64,000 nucleotides of DNA, taken from Pirellulales bacterium. GTDB taxonomy: Bacteria; Planctomycetota; Planctomycetia; Pirellulales; Lacipirellulaceae. The notes beneath the pieces were generated by a model that saw nothing but the letters and a program-made list of their open reading frames with translations, made no database searches and was not told where the DNA came from. A program made the translations under genes and the position numbers. The stretch's first letter is position 1. Each line of letters opens with the position of its first letter. Shown in pieces: positions 29,152-38,194 of the stretch. The stretch covers positions 1 to 64,000 of the forward strand of contig JAKVCC010000016.1 of NCBI GenBank assembly GCA_022448265.1, in the 5' to 3' direction.

Positions 29152-29970
29152 TTAGACGCCATGGCGTGTCAGGACCGCGGCCACATCATCGGCAAGCGCG
29201 GCGTTGGTAGCGACCGCCTCTTGGCTATGCACGGTGGGTGTGCCCTGCCAATCAAAAAATCGTCCGCCCGCCTCTTCGATTACGGGTTGCAGGGCGGCGG
29301 CGTCCCAGAGACTTAGGGCGGGGTCAATCATTATTTCTGCCCTGCCGGTGGCCACCATCAAATAGCCAAAGGCGTCACCCCAGGTTCGCGTCAAGCGACA
29401 CTCACGCTCCAAGGAATCGTAAACAGCGCGGGCGTCCCTATCGCGATCGGTCGAAAACGCGCGCACCGAAGTCGTAACGAAAACCGCTTGGTCCATCTGA
29501 GACACACTTGACACGCGCGCCCGTTGAGCAGGCCGATCTCCGGTGGCATGCCAGCAGCCAGACCCGCGCCCAGCGTAAACGATTTCGTCGTTCGCAGGGG
29601 CAAAGATGACACCAATTTGTGGCTGGTCCTGCCAAAGGACCGCCACGAGCGTCGTATAAAGGGGCACGCCGCCGATGAAAGATTTTGTGCCGTCGATGGG
29701 ATCCAGCACCCAGCGGAATCCGCTGCTGCCGGCTGTCTCACCAAACTCTTCGCCCAAGATGGCATCGCTGGGAAACTCGCGGCCGATCAGTTCGCGAAGC
29801 AATTGCTCTGCCTGTCGGTCCGCAGCTGTCACGGGCGAACCGTCGGCCTTGCGCTCAACGTGGAGTTGACTGGATTGGAAAAGCTGCAGAGTTCTTGCCC
29901 CGGCCCGACGGGCAATATCGACGGCAAACTCAAGCCGCTGTCCAAGTTGGGGAACTGGCGAGTGAGTCAT
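29152..29970 (-). CDS. hisN: Inositol-phosphatase-family enzyme, probable histidinol-phosphatase
   Basis: 272-residue Mg-dependent phosphomonoesterase from the ATG at 29970; a longer frame adds 19 unlikely residues. Metal-site motifs are clear: GEEFGE (Glu), WVLDPIDGTKSFIGG (DPIDGT) and LSLWDAAALQPVIEEAGG. WGDAFGYLMVATGRAE and the spacing favour the HisN branch over inositol monophosphatase. Reaction (if HisN): L-histidinol phosphate to L-histidinol. It is convergent with the M14 gene; no other his genes are nearby. Confidence 0.85.
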   Translation of the reverse strand: MTHSPVPQLGQRLEFAVDIARRAGARTLQLFQSSQLHVERKADGSPVTAADRQAEQLLRELIGREFPSDAILGEEFGETAGSSGFRWVLDPIDGTKSFIGGVPLYTTLVAVLWQDQPQIGVIFAPANDEIVYAGRGSGCWHATGDRPAQRARVSSVSQMDQAVFVTTSVRAFSTDRDRDARAVYDSLERECRLTRTWGDAFGYLMVATGRAEIMIDPALSLWDAAALQPVIEEAGGRFFDWQGTPTVHSQEAVATNAALADDVAAVLTRHGV

Positions 29971-30283
29971 GAAGAACCAAGCTACCAGACCCCAATCAGA
30001 CCGCAAGCGGCCGTTTGCAACGGCCAAGGCGCGGTTGTCCTTGTTTCCCGGTGCCGTATCCCGCTAGACTTCCCAGCCGGCAGCCTTGCCCACAAGGGGA
30101 CTCAGGGGCTCTTGTCGTGGACGGTTTTTGGCGGTTGTAGCGTCTGGATGAGCCCAGGCGGCGTAACGGGATGGGCTGGTTTTTCCTTGAACCTCGGGGT
30201 GGTGCTCTTAGAATAGAGGGTAAGAGATATCACTCCTCGATTGGCCCGACTACGGTTTGGGCAACGCATGAGGAGAGCGATCC

Positions 30284-30640
30284 ATGAGTCAGGTAGATAG
30301 AAATAAATCTGTTTGGTACGCGGCAATTTTAGCGGGTATTGCCGTGGGGGTCTGCGGATGGCAGGCGGGTTCCCACAAAGTGCTGGCCGCCCAACTTGTC
30401 TCCCCAACGGGTGCGAGTACCGCGTTAATTACCTATGTGGTTCCGATTGCGGATCAGCCGACACGGGTGATTGTCGTTGATCCTGTGCAGAGGAGGATTG
30501 CCGTTTATTTCGTGAGCCTGCAAAGCGGAGAGATTCAACTAAAGAGTGTGCGCAACATTCTGGGCGATTTGTCGATGCAAGAGTTCAATAGTGGGGATCC
30601 TTCACCACTTGACATAGAGAACCTCCAGAAGAGGAACTGA
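30284..30640 (+). CDS. Conserved planctomycete-type membrane-anchored protein
   Basis: 118 residues with an N-terminal hydrophobic helix (about 13-37). The ATG has GGAG about ten bases upstream (ATGAGGAGAGCGATCC). The rest is a short beta-rich domain: TRVIVVDPVQRRIAVYFVSL followed by a small helix-poor tail ILGDLSMQEFN. No named family recognised. It precedes the acidic HTH protein and may be cotranscribed with it. Confidence 0.7.
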   Translation: MSQVDRNKSVWYAAILAGIAVGVCGWQAGSHKVLAAQLVSPTGASTALITYVVPIADQPTRVIVVDPVQRRIAVYFVSLQSGEIQLKSVRNILGDLSMQEFNSGDPSPLDIENLQKRN

Positions 30641-30749
30641 TTCAGGACCATGGTGAGCTGTTTCGCATACCGCGGCTCGCCAAGCATTTTTGAGGAAGCG
30701 CCTAAGCCGAGGGCGAGTCGTCGCGGCTAGAATATGGGATAAAGTTTCG

Positions 30750-32366
30750 ATGGAACAGAAGTTCATCAGTTTTGAAGACGCCTTGGAGAAGCTGGGCGTG
30801 TCCTCGGATCGTCTCAATGAGCTCCGCGAACATGGCCAGGTTCGCGCCTACCGTGACGGCGCGAGCTGGAAGTTTCGTTCCGACGAGATTGAGTCGATGG
30901 TCGTGGAGGGGGTGCCGGACTTGCCTCCACCGAGCAACATCGGGCTGATCGACTCGCAGCAACTGGTTGAGGCTGAGCCGCTCGAGCCGGAGGATGACGC
31001 ACTCGAGTTGGAGCTGGTCGACGAATCGGACAGCAGTAAGGATTTGGGTCAAGACGATTCGCAGATGGAGCCGGAACTGGACGATACGGATCCGGTTTCG
31101 CAAGCGAGCGAATTGGAATTGCCTGAGATGGGAGACACCGTTAAGGCCGAAACCAGTGACTTGGAACTTGATCTTCCAGATGAGCCTAGTGACCCATCCG
31201 ATTCGATTTTGCTCAGCGAAGAAGAGTTGGGCGAATCGGTAAGCGGATCGCTCAGTACGATTATTGGAAAAAGTGAGCTGGAAGCTGCCGAAGCCGATCT
31301 CGAACTGGCCCCAGAGGATGGCGTGGAAGAGGTAGTCGATGACAGCCTGGCGCAGGGGGGCGGCGCCTCCGACGTGCTTTCCTCAGGGATCGCCGGATCG
31401 GGTGTGCTGGATGAGCTGACCGAAGATTCGGCTGGCATGAGCGCTTTTGAGGATCTTGAGGAATTGGAAATTGATCTCTCGGCCGAGTCGAGCCGTATCT
31501 TGTCGCCGGAAGACGTGAAGGCGGTAAAATCTGCCAGCGAGCCGCCAGCTGCCTCGGTTGCTGACAGCGACTTGACGCTCGATGAAGACCCCCTGCTGGC
31601 GGCGGATGAGGCAGACCCGGTTTCTACTGATGTGCCTTTGGAGGAGTTGGAAGGTGCCAAAGCTGTCGTGGAGGAGGGATCCGAGTCCGAGCTTGAATTG
31701 GTCGGCGACGGTGACCTGCTACTCGACGATCCAAGCGGCAGCGACATTACTCTCGGTAGTGGCGACAGTGGTATCAACCTTGTTTCGCCGGCGGACAGTG
31801 GCCTTGCACTGGATGACATTCCGCTGGAAATGGGCGGGTCGGCCATTTTAAGCATGCTCTCCCAAGAGGGGCCCGACTCTGAGATCTCATTAATTGCCAG
31901 TGAGTCGGATACGCCCAGCCAGGCGGAGGCGGCCCTGCAGACGGATGACGACTTCCAGCTCACGCCACTCAGCGAAGGGGCAGAAGACGCCTCTATGGAT
32001 AGCAGTTCGCAGGTCATTGCCTTGGATGCCGAGATTGATGACCTGGGTGAAGCATCCTTGGGTGGGCTGGACGAGGTGAGCTTTGCGGAAGAAGCTGATG
32101 CGGGCGTCGTGTTGAGCGAAGATTTTGGCGACGCCGCTGCCGACGACCTGGGTATGGACTACGTCGAGACCGGACTGGTAAGCTCATCGGCCGGCGCCGA
32201 GCAGCCTTATACGACATGGAATATCGTCTTGCTGAGTAGTTGCGGAATCGTTCTCTTGCTCGCAGGAACGATGGGCATTGATTTAGTTCGCAATATGTGG
32301 GGATGGAACGAGAATCTGGCAATCAATAGCTCCTTGATGGACGCGATTCTTGAGTTATTGCCGTAG
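30750..32366 (+). CDS. Acidic protein with N-terminal excisionase-like HTH and C-terminal membrane helix
   Basis: 538 residues from the ATG at 30750 (an earlier in-frame start is less likely). Residues 1-50, FISFEDALEKLGVSSDRL followed by GQVRAYRDGASWKF, resemble a small MerR/excisionase-type DNA-binding domain. The middle, about 60-470, is extremely rich in Asp, Glu, Ser and Leu without repeats of exact length. A hydrophobic helix near residues 490-515 is followed by NSSLMDAILELLP. This is compatible with a tail-anchored transcription or scaffold protein; the acidic stretch may bind basic partners. Function not known. Confidence 0.75.
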   Translation: MEQKFISFEDALEKLGVSSDRLNELREHGQVRAYRDGASWKFRSDEIESMVVEGVPDLPPPSNIGLIDSQQLVEAEPLEPEDDALELELVDESDSSKDLGQDDSQMEPELDDTDPVSQASELELPEMGDTVKAETSDLELDLPDEPSDPSDSILLSEEELGESVSGSLSTIIGKSELEAAEADLELAPEDGVEEVVDDSLAQGGGASDVLSSGIAGSGVLDELTEDSAGMSAFEDLEELEIDLSAESSRILSPEDVKAVKSASEPPAASVADSDLTLDEDPLLAADEADPVSTDVPLEELEGAKAVVEEGSESELELVGDGDLLLDDPSGSDITLGSGDSGINLVSPADSGLALDDIPLEMGGSAILSMLSQEGPDSEISLIASESDTPSQAEAALQTDDDFQLTPLSEGAEDASMDSSSQVIALDAEIDDLGEASLGGLDEVSFAEEADAGVVLSEDFGDAAADDLGMDYVETGLVSSSAGAEQPYTTWNIVLLSSCGIVLLLAGTMGIDLVRNMWGWNENLAINSSLMDAILELLP

Positions 32367-32431
32367 GAGCAGACTGGGGCTGAGGGACGTCGAGCTGCCG
32401 GTTTTTCTCTGGGACCTTTGTGTTGACTTTT

Positions 32432-33520
32432 ATGTTGAAATCCGCGCGGGCCCCAAGGGCTTTGCTATTTCCTGTGGTGGTTGGGCTGGTGCTGGTTGGG
32501 TGCCAGCGGCGGGATGAAATCCGTACCCACTCGGTGGCCCGCACGTCGCCGCCCCGCCAGCCGGTTAACGTGGCGGGCGAGAAGGGCCGACTCGACCACA
32601 TCTTGGTGGCCATCGTGCCACAGCAAGAAAAGGCTTGGTTCTTTAAGGTGGTGGGCAAGAATTTGGCCGTCGCGCGTCAGAGGCCTGCTTTTGAGAAATT
32701 CCTGACTAGTATCAGCCTAGCCGAATCGTCGGAGGAGCTGCCTTCCTGGGAGTTGCCCGAGGGTTGGCGGGAAGAGGCCTCGACCACCAAACTGCGACGT
32801 GCCACGCTGCTGGTTCCAGATGAGAGCGGATCTCTGGAACTTGCCGTAACCGAGCTGTCCTGGTCGGGCGAATGGGAACGATTTCTGGTGCCAAATGTCA
32901 ATCGTTGGTTGGGCCAATTGGGCAGAGCCGAACTGGACGTAGAAACGATTTCCCGTCTGGCGACACGTATTTCCACTCAGAGTGGCCCGGTAACCGTTTT
33001 CGAACTGTCTGGGGTGATGCGCCGCACTCCAGGTCGTAATCCGCATGGGGGTGCGCCAATCCATCGCAGCCCGCCGGAAAAAAAAGCTGCTGCGGTTTCC
33101 TATCAAACGCCCCCAGGCTGGCAACCGGGTGAAGTTTCAGCGATGCGGGAGGCGGCGTTGGTGATCGCCGACGGCGATGCGACAGCGCATATCAAGGTAT
33201 TTGCTTTCCCCAAAAGCGCGGGTCCAGAGATTACGGATGTTAGTGCTAATATGTTGCGGTGGGCTCGAGAGGCCGGGGTGCCTAACGCGGACGCAGAAAA
33301 CCTCGAGAAGGACCTCAGCAAGCGAGTGATTGGCCAGATCGAAGCTGACTACGGCGAGTTTATAGGCTCCTCCGAGGGCCCATCTTCGAAATCCGTGGTA
33401 GGCGCGATGCTCCAGCGGCAGGATAAGGTTTGGTTTTTCAAACTCGTCGGCACTACGGAGCTGGTCAAGGCCGAACGCGACAAATTCAAGGATTTCTTGG
33501 ACTCGGTGAGTTTTCGCTAA
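32432..33520 (+). CDS. Predicted lipoprotein with internally duplicated domain
   Basis: 362 residues from the ATG at 32432 (a GTG four codons earlier is possible). The N terminus ends a hydrophobic segment with LVLVGC, a lipobox, so the protein is likely lipid-anchored in the envelope. Two related halves are visible: WELPEGWREEASTTKLRRA...LLVPD with WFFKVVGKNLAV and a FEKFLTSISL helix, and YQTPPGWQPGEVSAMREA with WFFKLVGTTELVKAERDKFKDFLDSVSF. No named family recognised; this type is common in planctomycetes from memory. Confidence 0.8.
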   Translation: MLKSARAPRALLFPVVVGLVLVGCQRRDEIRTHSVARTSPPRQPVNVAGEKGRLDHILVAIVPQQEKAWFFKVVGKNLAVARQRPAFEKFLTSISLAESSEELPSWELPEGWREEASTTKLRRATLLVPDESGSLELAVTELSWSGEWERFLVPNVNRWLGQLGRAELDVETISRLATRISTQSGPVTVFELSGVMRRTPGRNPHGGAPIHRSPPEKKAAAVSYQTPPGWQPGEVSAMREAALVIADGDATAHIKVFAFPKSAGPEITDVSANMLRWAREAGVPNADAENLEKDLSKRVIGQIEADYGEFIGSSEGPSSKSVVGAMLQRQDKVWFFKLVGTTELVKAERDKFKDFLDSVSFR

Positions 33521-33757
33521 GCCTGTGCGTCGAGGGTGCCAAGCCTCTGTTCTATGCCAGATTTGCCTCTGGGAAATATAAGTGTTTTTTAGGGTTTGGG
33601 AATGCTTTGTGGCGCGCGGGCGGAGCCCGTGGAAAGGCTTATCCGTAGAGTCTCACAGTGGCTCCGAATTGCCTTGCCGTTACACTCTTGGTCTAAGGAG
33701 AGTATGCTAGACGCAGGTGCCCTCTCCACTTTCCCTCCCTAACTGCCCCACAGTACG
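33521..33757. other. Spacer before ccsBA
   Basis: No gene seen in these 237 bases. A run CTAAGGAGAG near 33694 could be read as a ribosome-binding-like motif, but no start codon follows in a useful frame. Confidence 0.35.
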
Positions 33758-36700
33758 TTGGCTACGAGCGACTTAGGCCGGTTCTCCGGCGAACCGAATT
33801 CCCCTGGCGCACCCGCTGTATCTGCTGTTGGCCCATGGGTTGGCACGCGGGCACTGTTGATGCCCCTCTGTTCGCTGCGGCTGACGGTGGTGCTGTTTGC
33901 GTTTTCGATCGTGTTGGTGCTGGCCGGTACGTTGGCTCAAATCGATCACGACATTTGGTATGTCATTCACAATTATTTTCGATGTTGGATCGCATTTATT
34001 GATCTGCAGGTTTTCTTTCCCCGTTCGTGGAACGTGCCAGGAACGTTTCCGTTTGCCGGCGGTTGGCTGTTGGGGACGGCTTTGGGCATCAACCTGATAT
34101 CGGCACACGCCTTTCGTTTTAAGGTCACGGCATCGGGCGGGCAGCTCAAGTGGGGCTTGTTTCTGGTCGTCGCCGGTGTGGCACTGACTTACTGGGTTGT
34201 GCAAAGCGGCTTGGACGATACGGTCGAAAGTGAGCTGTCGCCGGCGTTTCGCGGCGGTTTGTGGCACGGCATGCGCTTTCTTTTGGGGATCGGCACGCTT
34301 GGTCTGGCCTATTGGCTGATGCAGGTTTACCCCAGGGCAAAACAGTCCAGCGCGGTTTGGCTGTGGTGGTTTGGTGCGGTTGCCGCAGCGGTGCTGGGCG
34401 GCCTTGCCATTTGGCTTTTTATGCACCCGGATGTGCAGCTTGACGCGTCCGGATTGAGGATTCTTTGGCAACTCGCCAAGGCGACTGCGGCCGGTCTTGT
34501 GCTGTACGCCGGCTGCCACTGGGTGTTTGGTCGCCGCGCGGGCATCGTGCTGTTGCACAGCGGTATTGCCCTGATGATGTTTAACGAATTGCTTACAGGC
34601 TTGCAGGCGGAAGAAGCCCACATGCGGTTGGTAAAAGGCCAGACACTCACCTATGCGGAAGATACGCGGTCCGTGGAGTTGGCGGTGATCGATAAATCGA
34701 GCCCCACCCAGGACAAGGTCACACGGATACCCGGCTGGATGCTGACCGAATCGCTCCAAACTAACAAGCCCATCGATCATCCGGCGTTGCCATTCACGGT
34801 GCGCGTTGTCGAATACCTGGAAAATGCCTCGTTCCGGGGCCTGCAGCCAGGCGAAGAAGCCATTGCTAACCGGGGCGCCGGATTATTGCATGTCGCCAGT
34901 TCGCGGGTGGCGGCTACGGGGGTTGACCAGGAGCAGCGGGTCGATATTCCCGCAGCGTATGTAGAGCTGCGCACCAGGAACCGTCCCGCCCAGACGGGGA
35001 TTTATCTTGTCACTCCATACATGGATCTGGTTGAAAAAAACTACACCGAAGCGATCGACCTGGGCGACACGCCGTTTGAAATAAGCATGCGGTTTCGTCG
35101 CTTACACAAGGATTATTCAGTTACGCTTGTCAAGTTTACGCACACCACCTACGTGGGGAGCAAAACACCGAAAAACTATGAATCGGTGGTGCGATTGAAA
35201 GATCCCGCGCGCAACGTGGATCGAGAGCTCAAGCTGTGGATGAACAACCCGCTCCGCTACGGGGGCGACACGATTTATCAGTCGGGATTTGACCCCAATA
35301 ACGACGATTACACAGATCTGCAGGTGGTGACCAATTTTGGCTGGATGATTCCCTATGTGGCTTGCATGATCGTGGCAATTGGCATGCTGGTGCATTTTGG
35401 CCAGACCATGGTCAAGTTTCTGCGGAAGCAAGAAAGAGAGGCCGAGCAAGCCGTTCAGGGGCGTGCAGGGAACGAGGACGGAGTTGCGGCAGACGCCAGC
35501 CAGCCCACTGTTGGTCGACGGGGGGGCTTTGTGCCGGCGCTGGTGGTTGTCTGTTGCTTTGCGATTGTCCTCTACCAGGCCGGACGTAGTGCCGACGATG
35601 CCGACCAGATGCAGATTGATCAATTTGGAAAATTGCCCATCGCCTACGGCGGGCGTGTTCAGCCAATGGATTCTTTTGCCCGCAATACATTACGGGCCCT
35701 CTGCGGAAAACAAACTTTCATAGATACATGGAACCGTAAACAACCTGCTATACGTTGGTTTTTGGATACGATATCCGAAGCCAATTCCTGGCGCGACCAT
35801 CGGGTGTTGCGTATCGATAATTTGGATGTATTGCAGATGTTTGATTTGGATGTGCGGAAGGGGTTTTGCTACAGTTTCAGTGAGCTCAGCGAAGAAGCGA
35901 AGGAATTCGATCGCCAGGTCCTGCTTGCTCAGACGGCTGGCCAAGCCGCAGAGGAAGGTGGTCCACCTTTAGAGCTTGCTCAATTGAAAGTGCTTGAGCT
36001 TAAGCAAAAAATTAATCGTGTATTTGCGCTAATCGACGTGTTTTCGGCTCTTGAGTTGGGGGGGGATTCCCCCGAGGAGGTCATGCTGAGTCTTCGCACC
36101 GCCCAGAGGAAGGTAGAGGTGCTGCGCGAAGTAGGGGCCCGACCGGTGTCCCCCAGTGTGCCTGGAGAGACCTGGGAAAACGTTTTGACAGCCGAGCTAC
36201 ATGGCCTCTACGCCGCGATTCCAAAGATTGCCCCAGCTGCGGGTAACTGGAAAAAGAACGCGGCCTCCGCGGCCTTGTTGGGCCTGGTGCGCGCATACCG
36301 CGAGTCCGAGACGCGGGAATTCAACGAGCAGTTGGTGTCTTATCAGGAGCTGATAGCAGACCGGGCCGCTGCCGAGGCGAAGTACAACGAGAAGCTGGGA
36401 TCGGCCGGCCATCTCAAGCCGGCCGAGCGGCTAAATCTCAGCCGGATTGGCTTTGAAGCCTTTTACAACAAGTTGAGCCCGTTCCTTTTGGCTATGGTTT
36501 TTTATCTTCTCGCTTTTTTGCTGGTGGCGATGTCGTGGCTGGGCTGGACGGCTACGCTCAACCGCTCGGCCCACTGGCTGCTATGGTTCACCTTTGCCTT
36601 GCATACCTACGCGCTTGTATGCCGGATTTATATTTCGGGCCGGCCGCCGGTGACCAATCTCTATTCGTCGGCCATCTTTATCGGCTGGGCAGCGGTTTTG

Positions 36701-37420
36701 TTCGGATTGGTCTTGGAAAAAATCTATCGCGGAGGTATCGGCAATTTACTGGCGGCGGTGATCGGTTTTCCCACGCTCTTTATCGCGCATAACCTAGCCG
36801 GTGATGGCGATACGTTTATGGTGCTGCAGGCTGTACTCGACACCCAGTTTTGGCTGGCGACACACGTGGTGTGTATTACGCTCGGCTATGCCACGACGTT
36901 TTTGGCGGGAATGCTGGGTGTGATTTACGTTCTAATGGCGCACGTGGTGCCCTGGCTCAAAGAGGCGGATCGCCACCAACTGGTGCGCATGATCTACGGC
37001 ACCCTTTGCTTTGCCACGTTTTTTAGCTTTATTGGTACGGTGTTGGGCGGACTTTGGGCTGACGATTCCTGGGGCCGATTTTGGGGTTGGGATCCAAAAG
37101 AGAACGGGGCCCTGATGATCGTCATTTGGAACGTCTTGGTCCTGCATGCCCGTTGGGGAGCTATGGTGCGGCAGCGGGGCCTGGCGGTATTGGCCATCTT
37201 TGGTAATGTCGTGACCGCATGGTCCTGGTTTGGGGTGAATCAGATGGGAGTCGGCTTGCATGCCTACGGGTTCACTGAAGGCCGGACGCTGTGGTTATGT
37301 GTTTTTGCGCTGAGCCAGCTGGCTGTCATGGTGCTTGGTTGCGTGCCGCGGCACGTGTGGTTGCCAGAGGCGTGGGTTGGGCCTGCAGCGGGCGACGCGT
37401 CCCGCACGGAACGTAGCTAA
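33758..37420 (+). CDS. ccsBA: Fused ResB-CcsA cytochrome c biogenesis protein
   Basis: 1,220 residues combining CcsB (ResB) and CcsA of the System II cytochrome c maturation pathway, which carries heme across the membrane and attaches it to CxxCH sites. The start is uncertain: the TTG at 33758 is the longest frame; the ATG at 33860 (MPLCSLRLTVVL) is also sensible. The N-terminal half has several membrane helices and the ResB-type RFRRLHKDYSVTLVKF region. A periplasmic linker of about 300 residues includes KLPIAYGGRVQPMDSFARNTLR. The C-terminal half carries the CcsA heme-handling segment WGRFWGWDPKENGALMIVIW. It supports the multiheme or monoheme c-type proteins of this lineage, for example the fusion at 55223-57064. 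Confidence 0.93.
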   Translation: MATSDLGRFSGEPNSPGAPAVSAVGPWVGTRALLMPLCSLRLTVVLFAFSIVLVLAGTLAQIDHDIWYVIHNYFRCWIAFIDLQVFFPRSWNVPGTFPFAGGWLLGTALGINLISAHAFRFKVTASGGQLKWGLFLVVAGVALTYWVVQSGLDDTVESELSPAFRGGLWHGMRFLLGIGTLGLAYWLMQVYPRAKQSSAVWLWWFGAVAAAVLGGLAIWLFMHPDVQLDASGLRILWQLAKATAAGLVLYAGCHWVFGRRAGIVLLHSGIALMMFNELLTGLQAEEAHMRLVKGQTLTYAEDTRSVELAVIDKSSPTQDKVTRIPGWMLTESLQTNKPIDHPALPFTVRVVEYLENASFRGLQPGEEAIANRGAGLLHVASSRVAATGVDQEQRVDIPAAYVELRTRNRPAQTGIYLVTPYMDLVEKNYTEAIDLGDTPFEISMRFRRLHKDYSVTLVKFTHTTYVGSKTPKNYESVVRLKDPARNVDRELKLWMNNPLRYGGDTIYQSGFDPNNDDYTDLQVVTNFGWMIPYVACMIVAIGMLVHFGQTMVKFLRKQEREAEQAVQGRAGNEDGVAADASQPTVGRRGGFVPALVVVCCFAIVLYQAGRSADDADQMQIDQFGKLPIAYGGRVQPMDSFARNTLRALCGKQTFIDTWNRKQPAIRWFLDTISEANSWRDHRVLRIDNLDVLQMFDLDVRKGFCYSFSELSEEAKEFDRQVLLAQTAGQAAEEGGPPLELAQLKVLELKQKINRVFALIDVFSALELGGDSPEEVMLSLRTAQRKVEVLREVGARPVSPSVPGETWENVLTAELHGLYAAIPKIAPAAGNWKKNAASAALLGLVRAYRESETREFNEQLVSYQELIADRAAAEAKYNEKLGSAGHLKPAERLNLSRIGFEAFYNKLSPFLLAMVFYLLAFLLVAMSWLGWTATLNRSAHWLLWFTFALHTYALVCRIYISGRPPVTNLYSSAIFIGWAAVLFGLVLEKIYRGGIGNLLAAVIGFPTLFIAHNLAGDGDTFMVLQAVLDTQFWLATHVVCITLGYATTFLAGMLGVIYVLMAHVVPWLKEADRHQLVRMIYGTLCFATFFSFIGTVLGGLWADDSWGRFWGWDPKENGALMIVIWNVLVLHARWGAMVRQRGLAVLAIFGNVVTAWSWFGVNQMGVGLHAYGFTEGRTLWLCVFALSQLAVMVLGCVPRHVWLPEAWVGPAAGDASRTERS

Positions 37421-37718
37421 AACAGTCACTGACAAAGCACTTTCAGACGTTCTCTCTCAGGTTGCATCTGTGGAGGCAATTGGTAAGCCCCGAATAGCGC
37501 GGGCTGGAGAAGGATTTAGGCCAGCTAATCCAGTTGAAAGCTGGCAGCCGGGAATTGCCGTCGGGCGGCCACCTGCCGCTTGTCAGCCCGCCCGCCGCCC
37601 GCAAAACTAGTAGAGTTGCAGGGTGTCCGGCTCGTAGGTCGGGCCGGCGATCGATCTGGAGGCTTCTAGGCGGCGGCCCGCCTATTGATGGGAGCCATTT
37701 ACCGCAGGATCTTTTATC
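37421..37718. other. Intergenic region, no gene seen
   Basis: A 298-base spacer between ccsBA and a short gene. It contains no frame I can support as coding and no clear terminator. Confidence 0.4.
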
Positions 37719-37973
37719 ATGTCGACCGATGCTGCCAGCTCAGAGCTTCTTGACGATGAGTTCTTGCCGATGCGGGCCAGAATTCTGGAACTCGCCGCTT
37801 CGCTTGACCGCACTGAACGCGCAGGGCAGGACTTCCAAGAGGACCCTCGCTGGGGCCAGTTGCAACAGGCGGTGGAGCTATTGCTGGGAGCGGGCACAGA
37901 CCGAACCGAGCGACTGCAGTTGTTATTTAGTCGACCGTATCAACAGAAGTGGCGCGAGGCATGGCATATGTGA
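37719..37973 (+). CDS. Small helical protein upstream of the EboB-like gene
   Basis: 84 residues, ATG preceded by GCAGGAT about eight bases upstream. The sequence looks coding: acidic N terminus, then helical segments MRARILELAASLDRTERA and WGQLQQAVELLLG, and the end LLFSRPYQQKWREAWHM. Soluble, with no signal peptide or membrane segment. It is not EboA by size or sequence. I recall short planctomycete proteins with the same RILELAA...DR pattern but cannot name the family. Confidence 0.6.
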   Translation: MSTDAASSELLDDEFLPMRARILELAASLDRTERAGQDFQEDPRWGQLQQAVELLLGAGTDRTERLQLLFSRPYQQKWREAWHM

Positions 37974-38194
37974 GGGTGGGGGTATAGGGGTGAGTAGCCA
38001 TCCTGACTTGCGGGCTCGGTGTTGGCACGCAAAGCGGACGAGCGTTGGTTTTCGTCTTGGGGTACTAGGCGGAGAACTTCACCCCTCAGAATTCTGATCT
38101 GCGGAATCTCGAGGCCTCGCTGCCCCAAGCGAGATTTCGTTTGTATTGAGTCGATCCTTCGGTTTGATTTTAGTTCAGCCTTGACGAGATAATC
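37974..38194. other. Spacer with small hairpin before the EboB-like gene
   Basis: 221 bases. CTCGCT at 38116-38121 pairs with AGCGAG at 38128-38133 around a six-base loop, followed by ATTTCGTTT. A longer alternative stem (AATCTCG with CGAGATT) overlaps it. This may be a weak terminator for the short gene or an attenuator before the next; evidence is limited to pairing. Confidence 0.3.
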
